From the NCBI GenBank assembly GCA_023426275.1, contig JAFABC010000268.1, positions 1 through 31,184 on the forward strand: 31,184 nucleotides of DNA. Reading direction: 5' to 3'. The stretch is from Pseudomonadota bacterium. GTDB taxonomy: Bacteria > Desulfobacterota > Desulfovibrionia > Desulfovibrionales > Desulfovibrionaceae. The number at the start of each line of letters is the position of its first letter. Within the stretch, counting starts at the first letter, position 1. The notes under the pieces are model-generated. The model was not told the origin of the DNA. It searched no databases and was given only the letters and a program-made list of their open reading frames with translations. Shown here piece by piece: positions 17,268 through 24,310 of this stretch. The position numbers were made by a program, and so were the translations under genes.

Positions 17268-17299
17268 AGAAGGGGGCGAGCAGTAGGCTCGCTTCCTTC
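17268..17299 (+). terminator. Hairpin, possible terminator
   Basis: GCGAG (17276-17280) pairs with CTCGC (17288-17292), with partial GAAGG/CCTTC extension. The T-run is poor, so termination may be leaky into the next gene. Confidence 0.55.
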
Positions 17300-17313
17300 A
17301 TAAAGGAGCGAAT

Positions 17314-17685
17314 ATGCGTTCGTCTTACTATGTAAATATTGTGTCCTATGGAAAGGTGTTAGCCTTTAAAATAAACAAAAAAACGACAGGAGAATATACA
17401 AAGATTTTTGATTCATCGAAGGACCCAAGCGCTGCCGTGCCGTTCGATGAAAATACTTATCTTACATTATACAAACAGGCAAAAGGTAAAAAACAAACTA
17501 TCATTGAGGACTGTCGCCACGGATGTTTCAAAAATATCAATATAAAAGATTGTTCTCCAGATACCATTCAAAAAATATTTGCTTTGATGGTTCGCCTCTA
17601 CGAAAACGGTACGCGTCGAGGGCTCCCTCTTCATTCATTTGAGTTCATGAATAACGTCATATATCCTGCAATGTTCAAACGATAG
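17314..17685 (+). CDS. Small unknown protein, cassette family member
   Basis: The protein has 123 aa with AAAGGAG before ATG 17314. It shares a rough plan with the genes at 18895 and 19388. All begin with a short aromatic strand (SSYYVNIVSYG; ARYYAISEHG; KKYFAISDSG). A KxxTGEY/TGNF/TGEF motif follows about 15 residues later, and each ends with a helix containing a YEN/YEK motif (RLYENG; RFYEKK; ESYENK). The function is unknown. It is soluble, with a strong terminator directly after it. Confidence 0.65.
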   Translation: MRSSYYVNIVSYGKVLAFKINKKTTGEYTKIFDSSKDPSAAVPFDENTYLTLYKQAKGKKQTIIEDCRHGCFKNINIKDCSPDTIQKIFALMVRLYENGTRRGLPLHSFEFMNNVIYPAMFKR

Positions 17686-17710
17686 GATACGATACAACGA
17701 AGCATTTAAG

Positions 17711-17742
17711 GGCGAGGCTGGGTTTTCTGGCCTCGCTTTTTT
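17711..17742 (+). terminator. Rho-independent terminator
   Basis: The stem GCGAGGC (17712-17718) pairs with GCCTCGC (17730-17736) and is followed by six T. Its stem and flanks resemble the hairpin at 19749-19780. Confidence 0.88.
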
Positions 17743-18112
17743 AATTCTAAACAAATATCCAATTGTAAGCTTCTTGCCAAAGCAACATTTCGTATTGTTG
17801 CATAATTTTTTATCTATCTCTCGTCAACCCAGTCCAGATTTTTTAAGTAACTTTGCTCATTAGATAAAATATTTTTAAATTAAAAATCTACATTTTCTAT
17901 TTGACACGGCAAAACTCGATGCATATGTGGCAAAGTGTGCAGCGCAAGATAAAATTTTTACACGGGAGTAACAGTTTGTAAGGCTTCTATTTAAGACAAT
18001 GACATGTATTTTTGGCAAGATCTCCCTCAACAGATACATTCACCAACTCGAAACGCTAACATTAAAGGGCAACAAACAAAACAACAACTGAAACCAGAAG
18101 AGCGAGGCATGT
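17743..18112. other. AT-rich gap with a promoter
   Basis: No gene is seen. It holds a good promoter candidate (17901-17929) for the DUF5131 gene and otherwise featureless AT-rich DNA. Confidence 0.45.
17901..17929 (+). promoter_or_regulatory. Sigma-70-type promoter candidate
   Basis: TTGACA at 17901-17906, a 17-bp spacer and TATGTG at 17924-17929. The start of transcription would lie near 17936, giving a leader of about 175 nt before the DUF5131 gene. Confidence 0.5.
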
Positions 18113-18826
18113 ATGCTGACTAAAACCAAGATTGATTGGACGGAAAAAACTTGGAACCCTGTCACTGGCTGTACAAAGATTAGTCCTGGGTGTTTGCACT
18201 GTTACGCTGAACGTATGGCTTTTCGTTGTAAATGCATGGGACTGGAGAAGTACAAGAATGGATTCAACCTTGCGGTTCACCCGGAAACTCTCAATGAACC
18301 TTTGAGAATCAAGAAACCTACGATGATCTTTGTGAACTCCATGTCGGACTTGTTCCATAAGGATGTCCCGCTGGAATTTATCCAGGAGGTCTTCGCCGTC
18401 ATGGGAAAAGCGCCCCAGCATACCTTCCAGGTTTTGACTAAGCGCGCTGAACGGCTTGCTGAACTCGCACCGTCGCTTACTTGGTGGCCGAATGTCTGGA
18501 TGGGGGTAACGGTTGAGCGCCAGGATTACCTTTACCGTTTGGATTGTCTTCGCACTGTTCCTGCGACTGTTCGCTTCACCAGCTTCGAGCCTCTCCTTGG
18601 GCCGCTGCACGAGATCAACCTGGGCGGGATCGGATGGGTAATTGTCGGTGGCGAATCTGGCCCCGGCGCACGGCCGATGGAACCTGCGTGGGCGACTGAT
18701 ATTCGCGACCAGTGCTTAGCAAAAAAGATACCGTTCCTGTTTAAGCAGTGGGGCGGGGTTCGGAAGCAGAAGAACGGCAAGCTTCTTGATGGACGTGAAT
18801 GGATGGAATACCCGGTAGCGATTTAG
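18113..18826 (+). CDS. DUF5131 (phage Gp37/Gp68) family protein
   Basis: The 237-aa protein shows the family signature: IDWTEKTWNPVTGC, then TKISPGCLHCYAERMA, giving C-x6-C-x2-C in the first 35 residues, followed by FVNSMSDLFH, HTFQVLTKRAERL, VWMGVTVE, RFTSFEPLLGP, WVIVGGESGPGARPM and PFLFKQWGG. The three-cysteine cluster is reminiscent of radical-SAM iron-sulfur sites. The family is common in phages and mobile elements and often sits beside a TcmP (three-Cys-motif partner) gene; none is visible here. Its biochemical role is not settled as far as I know. A GAGG precedes the ATG. It has higher GC than its neighbours. Confidence 0.88.
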   Translation: MLTKTKIDWTEKTWNPVTGCTKISPGCLHCYAERMAFRCKCMGLEKYKNGFNLAVHPETLNEPLRIKKPTMIFVNSMSDLFHKDVPLEFIQEVFAVMGKAPQHTFQVLTKRAERLAELAPSLTWWPNVWMGVTVERQDYLYRLDCLRTVPATVRFTSFEPLLGPLHEINLGGIGWVIVGGESGPGARPMEPAWATDIRDQCLAKKIPFLFKQWGGVRKQKNGKLLDGREWMEYPVAI

Positions 18827-18850
18827 AAACTCATACCTGTCAGCAAACAC

Positions 18851-18880
18851 GAAGGGCATCATTCAAGGGTGCCCTTCTTA
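18851..18880 (+). terminator. Terminator hairpin
   Basis: GAAGGGCA (18851-18858) pairs with TGCCCTTC (18870-18877); a weak T-tract follows. Confidence 0.65.
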
Positions 18881-18894
18881 TAAGGAGCAATCAA

Positions 18895-19329
18895 ATGGCA
18901 AGATACTACGCAATTTCAGAACATGGAACAACTCGTGATATTCTCGAAATAACTAACAAACAAACCGGAAATTTTACTGTTACATCTGAAAAAATAGCAT
19001 TCGATGACAATACCAGAGGCGACCATCGCTACAATAGAACGATGATTCTTCGCGCCGACACAAACGGCGAAAAGACTATCTTCAACAAAATCGGAGATGT
19101 TGAAACATTAGACTTCAAAATCATCGATTGTAAAAAAGAATGCGTACAAAAGCTGCTTGCGAAGTGTATTCGATTTTATGAAAAGAAAAAAGTGGTCTTT
19201 GTCGATAGGTTCGAGTTCCCTTTACTCTTGGAATTTGCCTATTCTCCTGGGAAGTATAAAAAACGCGAACTGACTTTTGAAGAGAAAATTATTCAGCCGA
19301 TTAATGTCATTACGTCAGAGGAGAAATAA
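18895..19329 (+). CDS. Small unknown protein, cassette family member
   Basis: The protein has 144 aa from ATG 18895 (AAGGAG 7-8 nt upstream); the open frame reaches back to 18799 but has no start signal there. Its N-terminal ~110 residues are clearly related to the 19388 gene: ARYYAISEHGTTRDILEI, TGNFTVTSEKI, YNRTMILRAD and IGDVETLDFKIIDCKKE against KKYFAISDSGEVRSRFEI, TGEFALASKEI, YNKTVVLSIE and IGIIKTLNFDIVGYDKE. The order is mostly beta strand, then a helix. It carries an extra basic C-terminal tail. Function unknown; it is not secreted. Confidence 0.7.
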   Translation: MARYYAISEHGTTRDILEITNKQTGNFTVTSEKIAFDDNTRGDHRYNRTMILRADTNGEKTIFNKIGDVETLDFKIIDCKKECVQKLLAKCIRFYEKKKVVFVDRFEFPLLLEFAYSPGKYKKRELTFEEKIIQPINVITSEEK

Positions 19330-19387
19330 ATAACAAGAAATTTAGTTTTTTATTTGACCGAACTATTTACTCACAAAGAAGGGAAGT

Positions 19388-19729
19388 ATGAAAAAGTACT
19401 TTGCGATTAGCGACAGCGGGGAAGTGCGGAGTCGATTTGAAATAATCGACACCAGGACTGGCGAATTTGCTCTCGCTTCAAAGGAGATCATCTCAGACAA
19501 AGATGCTAAAATAAACTGCTACAACAAGACTGTTGTTTTGAGCATTGAAGACATTGATGGCAAGGCAACTATCAAGAAAATTGGTATTATAAAAACTTTA
19601 AACTTTGACATCGTGGGTTACGACAAAGAATACGTCAAGAATTTATTTGCATACATCATCGAGTCTTATGAAAACAAAAAAGAGTTTAGAATCTTGAACA
19701 TCGAACAATGCTTGGTTTCCGAGGTATAA
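19388..19729 (+). CDS. Small unknown protein, cassette family member
   Basis: The protein has 113 aa; AGAAGGGAAGT precedes the ATG. It is the shortest member of the family with 18895 and, more distantly, 17314, sharing the YFAIS opening, the TGEF motif and the YEN helix. Tandem related genes with separate ribosome sites and hairpins suggest diversification of one function, such as variants of a regulator or inhibitor. That is speculation. Confidence 0.7.
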   Translation: MKKYFAISDSGEVRSRFEIIDTRTGEFALASKEIISDKDAKINCYNKTVVLSIEDIDGKATIKKIGIIKTLNFDIVGYDKEYVKNLFAYIIESYENKKEFRILNIEQCLVSEV

Positions 19730-19748
19730 GTATAACAAAACATTTAGC

Positions 19749-19780
19749 GGTGAGGTCGAAAGTGGCCTCACCATTCTTTT
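19749..19780 (+). terminator. Terminator hairpin
   Basis: GGTGAGG (19749-19755) pairs with CCTCACC (19766-19772), then ATTCTTTTT. The flanking CATTTA before the stem also occurs before the 17711 hairpin. Confidence 0.8.
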
Positions 19781-19992
19781 TACATATTGTCGCTCTCGTC
19801 CTTATCCCTATTCTTGGACTTTCCCCGGCCGAGCCACTTTCCCAAGATGAAGGAGCCGTATCCCGCGACTCCTGATGCACCGACGGCCATTCAGGGGGTA
19901 CAGGAGCCCGTTGCTACCCCGAATACGGACAGATAGGCCAAGACAGCCCCGCCGACTAGCCATGCAAAGAATGTGAAAAGTTTGTTATTCAT
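19780..19992 (-). pseudogene. Small membrane protein frame with an in-frame UGA
   Basis: From ATG 19992 the minus strand reads MNNKLFTFFAWLVGGAVLAY then LSVFGVATGSCTP, a stop TGA (codon 34, 19891-19893), then in the same frame MAVGASGVAGYGSFILGKWL and a charged tail, ending TAA at 19780. Both halves look like one 70-aa membrane protein with two hydrophobic segments and a basic end. A nonsense mutation is the simplest reading. The ATG right after the TGA could restart translation. GC content is high compared with its neighbours. The ribosome site is weak. Confidence 0.45.
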
Positions 19993-20091
19993 GACACTTG
20001 CAAACAAAGAATAAGCAAAATAGTCCCTTTGAATTTGCTAATCATCAGTGAAATCAAATAAGTCCACATGAAAAATATTTTCAACTAACGA

Positions 20092-21873
20092 TCATGAAGA
20101 AAATAGGCGCGTTATGGAAGATATTTGACGAGCCGTGGCTTTGACTGTAGATGTGCCATTCCTATAATAGCAATCGTCACCCACAAAACTAACAGAAGTT
20201 TGTCTTGGTATTGAAACCCTGACAACCGAAAGACCTCTATATGTTAACACGTCAATGCTTGAACAGACTTGTGTCTTTAAAGGCTCTGATAAATCTGACT
20301 TAGTGATCGCATCGCTTACGATACGCAAGTAATCATCAGGTCGGCCTTTCAATATTTTTATTTCGCGATCTACCCCAACTATTTTTACATGTTCAAAAGA
20401 CAATGGTTCAACTGCATCAAGAGCTTCGATGCGGCTTGCATCTAAATCTTTATCGGCTATTCCTAAGTATAAATAGCCGTCACATCCTGGACCGACATTT
20501 GCTATTGCCGAGATAGTCTCGACAATTGAATCAAGCAAAGCCACATCAAGTATTCTAGTGTCATCCAACCTAAGTATTCCTTGTTTGAATTCATATCGCG
20601 GTGTTTCTGTTCTCGATCTTCTGATTGAATTTTCAAAATCGAAAACAATGCCGAGACCATGCCCTAACGCTAAAATGTCTGCCTTAGAGAACTGATCTCT
20701 GATTATCCCCTTAACTACTCTTATATTTCTTAAGCGATCTTCAGCCTTAACATGTTTTTGTCCGATATCAATTTTTGTCGTCATGTCTTTAAGAGAGGCT
20801 GCTACACCAATTCGATCACTTGGATACATGCCTTCTTTGAATATCAGGTCATGGTATGCCATAAAAACTGAATAAAAAGCTTGTTTTTGAGCGTTTGAAG
20901 TCTGCTTTGGATAAACAGTATCTCTAAAGCAAAATCTTTGCGAGCTATATGATTCAAATGCCTCTCGGATCAAAGAAAATACTTGCTTAACTTCTACCAC
21001 TAATCTATCAACAGAATATAGAGTCAGAAGTCGATTAATTTCGTCGTACTCTCTAGAATCCTTTGTATACAGCTTGTCTAAAAATGAACCAGATGCTTCT
21101 ATAGGCTTTTGATGTAAAATTGAAGCTACTATGTCTGCCAACATCTGCTCATCTTCACTATCTCTTAAATGGTTAGTCCTGAGGATTCCTTGATAACACC
21201 AGAATATCTCCTCGGCCTTGAGTTTGTAGCCATGTATATTTTTTGTTGTTTCTATACTAATTTCCGGCATTTCAGATAACAACAAGACGTCTTTCGATAC
21301 GTCTCCCCTTATCTCAGCAGCTATAGACCGAACAGTATTTGCGAACAAAGAGACAACACCAGCCTGCCGTCTTTCTTGATCACTTAGTTGCTTTCCACTC
21401 GAATTTATTCTCCCGAAAACGTCGGTTATTTTTTCAGTTTCTTCTCCTGGAAAAATGGTAATAGGCAATTGGTAATCTAAATAATTAGCACACTGGGAAG
21501 CCTCTAACCTTGGTATACCTTCGGATTGAACTTCAAATACTCCTTGTTCGTGCAGTTGCCTAGCACGTGTAGATTCATTGATATCAAAGCAAAAGCCGTT
21601 CCACAGATATGAGTTTTCAATAAATCCAAAAATCGCATTAAGTCTTTGCAGCCCGTCTATTATCTCATAGACTGACTCACCCCCAGAACTACTTTTTTCT
21701 GCAAACAAAAAAAGAGGTATCGGATAATCATTTATTATGCTATCAACCAACCTTTGCTTTTCAGAAATTGTCCATACAAGTTTCCTTTGGTATTGCCTAT
21801 TAACACTTAATTTTCCATCTCTATGCCATCTATAAACAGCCTGGATGCTTATTCCTTGCGGGGAGACACTCAT
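20092..21873 (-). CDS. DUF262-AlbA_2 (Schlafen-like) fusion protein
   Basis: The protein has 593 aa; AAAGG lies about 6 nt before the ATG. N-terminal DUF262 domain: NRQYQRKLVWTISEKQRLVDSI (about 25-46), YEIIDGLQRLNAIFGF (about 69-84; DGQQR-type motif, here DGLQR) and FGRINSSGKQLSDQE (about 153-167). These are the ParB/Srx-like NTPase/nuclease motifs seen in GmrSD and other defence proteins. A helical middle follows (about 200-410). The C-terminus (about 420-590) is AlbA_2/Schlafen-like: TPRYEFKQGIL, then VETISAIANVGPGCDGYLYLGIADKD, with SVVRVSIPRQTS and DDCYYRNGTSTV near the end. DUF262 proteins often act in antiphage defence; AlbA_2 domains bind or cut nucleic acid. It is last in an apparent operon after the HEPN gene and the tRNA-like RNA. 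Confidence 0.85.
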   Translation of the reverse strand: MSVSPQGISIQAVYRWHRDGKLSVNRQYQRKLVWTISEKQRLVDSIINDYPIPLFLFAEKSSSGGESVYEIIDGLQRLNAIFGFIENSYLWNGFCFDINESTRARQLHEQGVFEVQSEGIPRLEASQCANYLDYQLPITIFPGEETEKITDVFGRINSSGKQLSDQERRQAGVVSLFANTVRSIAAEIRGDVSKDVLLLSEMPEISIETTKNIHGYKLKAEEIFWCYQGILRTNHLRDSEDEQMLADIVASILHQKPIEASGSFLDKLYTKDSREYDEINRLLTLYSVDRLVVEVKQVFSLIREAFESYSSQRFCFRDTVYPKQTSNAQKQAFYSVFMAYHDLIFKEGMYPSDRIGVAASLKDMTTKIDIGQKHVKAEDRLRNIRVVKGIIRDQFSKADILALGHGLGIVFDFENSIRRSRTETPRYEFKQGILRLDDTRILDVALLDSIVETISAIANVGPGCDGYLYLGIADKDLDASRIEALDAVEPLSFEHVKIVGVDREIKILKGRPDDYLRIVSDAITKSDLSEPLKTQVCSSIDVLTYRGLSVVRVSIPRQTSVSFVGDDCYYRNGTSTVKATARQISSITRLFSS

Positions 21874-21928
21874 ATTATACCTTTGCTCTAAATAGGTCTT
21901 CGCCCAATAAGACCCGTAGGGTTGCTTG

Positions 21929-22035
21929 TGGAGGGGATGGAAGGACTTGAACCTCCGCCGCCTCCTTGGGAAGAGTATCTGTCATTGCCAGACACTTTTC
22001 CCAAGGGAGGGCTCTACCAGCTGAGCTACATCCCC
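21929..22035 (-). tRNA. tRNA-like RNA with a ~20-bp anticodon arm
   Basis: It is 107 nt including encoded CCA. The acceptor stem GGGGATG/CATCCCC is perfect (7 bp), with discriminator U. The D-stem is GCTC/GAGC with loop AGCTGGTA; the T-arm is GGAGG-TTCAAGT-CCTTC (one G-U). In place of a normal anticodon arm there is a long hairpin: CCTCC/GGAGG, one bulged C, TTGGGAA/TTCCCAA, one A-C mismatch, AGTGTCTG/CAGATACT (one G-U), loop GCAATGA. If ~33 nt are taken out, the loop could read TTCCCAA (Gly CCC). The 5' half alone numbers as TTGGGAA (Pro GGG). It is not an ordinary decoding tRNA. Its first 10 nt contain the last codons and the TAG stop of the HEPN gene. It could be a decoy, a sensor, an intron-bearing tRNA or a tRNA broken by a palindromic insertion. 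Confidence 0.75.
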
Positions 22036-22898
22036 GTGATAATTCCGTCAATTTGATCAACATCTTCATCCATATCAAGCTCTATCTTCAGGAATCGTTT
22101 GAACTTTTCCTTGCCCTTCTGATTGCTCCACGGGGCATGTTGTTTTTTTGAAATTTTGCTCAGATATCTACGATATGAATCAATAATAAGTTTAGCATTG
22201 CCAACAGCCATCAATACATCTTTGTCGATTTTCTCAGCTATTCTTCGGAGAAGAACAAAAGAATCAACCAAATCTTGAGCCGAAAATACATATGGTGAAT
22301 CGTTTTTTCGAAAATCAAAATCGACTTTAATTAATTCGTGATTTTTCCAAAAATTATTCAAGAGCCCGCCTTTGTCCTTACTATACTTCAAATATTCTCC
22401 TTTTGAATCACTTTCAGCATAGCGATGAACTATCGCGTTTCTTCTCGCTCGAAAATACGATAAGGTCCAAAACTCTTGCTGTACTACAAAGCTGCACGTT
22501 GATAAATTAATCCAATCTTCAAATTTCTTCAAAAAACCTCGGCTGTCACCCCCAGATACTAACGTATTATCTTCACGTAAAGAAGAGCTGCATCTATTTG
22601 CAAAGAAAAATAAATCTTTAATATATGTATCGAAATTAGTATACATCATAACAAAAATATTCGAAAATAACATTCTCAAAGATTGACACATTTCGTCTTC
22701 AAATTCTAACAATCCGATATTAAATTGTGAGGAGTGTTTTCCATTATAGATATCTCCAACCTTGCAACTGTCATCATGTTTTAAAACCAAATCTTTATAA
22801 AAATCTTCAACTACATCTTGTTCAAACACAATAAAAGACAAAAGTTTATTCAATTTCGATAAGGAAGAAACGAAGTTTAACAATTGCTGACTACGCAT
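22026..22898 (-). CDS. HEPN-domain nuclease-like protein
   Basis: The protein has 290 aa from ATG 22898 (AGGG upstream; a GTG codon directly before it is also possible). It is an all-helical protein with the HEPN active-site signature R-x4-H: FRARRNAIVHRYAE, Arg153 and His158. MMYTNFDTYIKDLFFF (about 84-99) would be the first helix of the HEPN core. HEPN proteins are RNases, many in abortive-infection systems, and several cleave tRNA. The C-terminus is basic then acidic (KKQHAPWSNQKGKEKFKRF, then DMDEDVDQIDG). The final codons ACG GGG ATG TAG overlap the 5' end of the tRNA-like RNA on the same strand. The exact HEPN subfamily is uncertain. Confidence 0.8.
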   Translation of the reverse strand: MRSQQLLNFVSSLSKLNKLLSFIVFEQDVVEDFYKDLVLKHDDSCKVGDIYNGKHSSQFNIGLLEFEDEMCQSLRMLFSNIFVMMYTNFDTYIKDLFFFANRCSSSLREDNTLVSGGDSRGFLKKFEDWINLSTCSFVVQQEFWTLSYFRARRNAIVHRYAESDSKGEYLKYSKDKGGLLNNFWKNHELIKVDFDFRKNDSPYVFSAQDLVDSFVLLRRIAEKIDKDVLMAVGNAKLIIDSYRRYLSKISKKQHAPWSNQKGKEKFKRFLKIELDMDEDVDQIDGIITGM

Positions 22899-23126
22899 CA
22901 CAGGACCCTATTTTTAAACAGCTAGAATAGAATGCGACTCAAGCGCAAAGTAAATTACTCAAAAACCCAAAGCCTTTTCAAAAGCATTTCCTGGCCCGAC
23001 TCAACATCAGATTCTTAATATTTTTAAACTCGTCTGAATAAACTAAAAACATTTTAAGTACCAATGCAAGTTTAAGGATCTGCTTACTACTACACCATAA
23101 TCTCAAAACAGGTTAAGGCCGTTATA

Positions 23127-23615
23127 TTAACTCTGTTGCTTCTTGGGCTTCCAAGAATCTATTGTTTCAGGGCTAATAAATTTCAGAATATCTCGATGCC
23201 CTGACATTTTCATCACCCACTGTTTATAATAAGAAATCCACTGGTCTCTAGTTTGATCTGCTTCTTTTTCAGCCTTCTCCCTTATATAATTAGACTCGGT
23301 GTGACCATGGAAAAAATGCGCAGCTTCGTGCAACAAAATCCACTCAGCACTATGGCTTAAAGAATTTTCTGAACATACAAAAATAAAGCTCTTATCTTTT
23401 GACTTGTCTAAACAATCAACAAAATATCCCCCGGCACTTGATATATACAGATCGCAAGACCTTATTATATCATCAGAAACCGCAGGGGGGATAATGCTGA
23501 GTGCTTCACATACTATCTTCAGGCTACCTTGAAGCTCTTTGGCTTCCATATTACCCAATTCGACCTTATATTTTTTAAAAAAACTTTGCGGGTCAAGATA
23601 GTTTTCATCTGACAT
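23127..23615 (-). CDS. ImmA/IrrE-like zinc metallopeptidase
   Basis: The 162-aa protein contains WILLHEAAHFFHGH (zinc motif HExxH at 96-100) and a second acidic motif EKEAD (116-120) that supplies the third ligand. ImmA/IrrE proteins of mobile elements cleave repressors to trigger induction or expression. No separate DNA-binding domain is present. It lies 225 bp upstream of the HEPN gene on the same strand and could be in the same transcript or control it. A partner repressor is not seen next to it. Confidence 0.82.
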   Translation of the reverse strand: MSDENYLDPQSFFKKYKVELGNMEAKELQGSLKIVCEALSIIPPAVSDDIIRSCDLYISSAGGYFVDCLDKSKDKSFIFVCSENSLSHSAEWILLHEAAHFFHGHTESNYIREKAEKEADQTRDQWISYYKQWVMKMSGHRDILKFISPETIDSWKPKKQQS

Positions 23616-23818
23616 TGATTAAATTCTCCTGGAATTTATATAATTGTTCCATAAATCACAGGCACGCTGAGACTTATCTTCACTTCTCCACATTTCACTA
23701 GGCATAAACTCGTCCAATCTCTTCTAGGACATCGATAGAACGAAGAAAAGTTATAATAGGACCACGATGAGTCAGTCCCAACTTCCTGTCAACCCCCTAA
23801 ATTTTCTGAGACGTTACC

Positions 23819-23906
23819 AAAGGGACCGACGCGATTTTGAAAATTGCACCCTCCAGAATCCCAAATAAAAAAAGGCTACCTTGCAGGACAACCCTTTGAT
23901 ACAAAA
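23819..23906. repeat. Degenerate copy of the island right-end sequence
   Basis: GATTTTGAAAATTG...AATCCCAAATAAAAAAAGGCTACC...CAACCCTTTGAT parallels 26284-26366 (GATTTTGAAAATTG...GAGTCCAAAAAG...GGGCTATCC...AACCCTTTGAT). It includes a decayed version of the tRNA-Glu terminator hairpin (23873-23900), which now ends the 23909 gene on the minus strand. No tRNA piece follows it. Confidence 0.6.
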
Positions 23907-23908
23907 GT

Positions 23909-24310
23909 TTACTTTGTGTTATGATGCTTTTTAACTTGGGGCGTTTTGTTTGGTAGCTTTTGACCTTTATCGCGTGTTTTGACATTAACTTCAACATCAC
24001 TGTGTCGGTTCTCACCACTAGCAGTGTCGATTTTTATAATCTCAACGTGTACACCTTGCTTGCTCTCAACTTGTGACATTTTTTCTTTCATAATATCATA
24101 TGCTGCAGATGCCATAAGTGACGTTGTAAATGATATTACAATGGATACAATCAGGCTGTCGCGACGAATCCCTAACCCAAGCGCAGTGTCAGTGCGATTA
24201 ATGTTTACACCTTCCATTCCTCCAAGAACAAAACAGGCCTGCGCGACGGTATCAACAAGCCTGCTCTCGTCATCCAGCGAAATACTAATCGAAAAATCAT
24301 GCGAACTCAT
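23909..24310 (-). CDS. Small membrane protein coupled to a metallopeptidase
   Basis: The protein has 133 aa from ATG 24308-24310 (GGAGG about 7 nt upstream); an in-frame extension to 24355 is less likely. One transmembrane segment is visible (SLIVSIVISFTTSLMASAAYDIM, about 52-74), flanked by a soluble N-terminal part and a charged C-terminus (EVNVKTRDKGQKL, KKHHNTK). ATGA overlap with the metallopeptidase gene means tight coupling. It could anchor, be the substrate of, or inhibit the peptidase. No family is recognised. Confidence 0.65.
   Translation of the reverse strand: MSSHDFSISISLDDESRLVDTVAQACFVLGGMEGVNINRTDTALGLGIRRDSLIVSIVISFTTSLMASAAYDIMKEKMSQVESKQGVHVEIIKIDTASGENRHSDVEVNVKTRDKGQKLPNKTPQVKKHHNTK

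Noticed and set aside
17711..19780. Integron-type attC sites at the cassette hairpins
   Set aside because: The hairpins lack the RYYYAAC/GTTRRRY boxes and end in T-runs, so terminators explain them better; no IntI is present.
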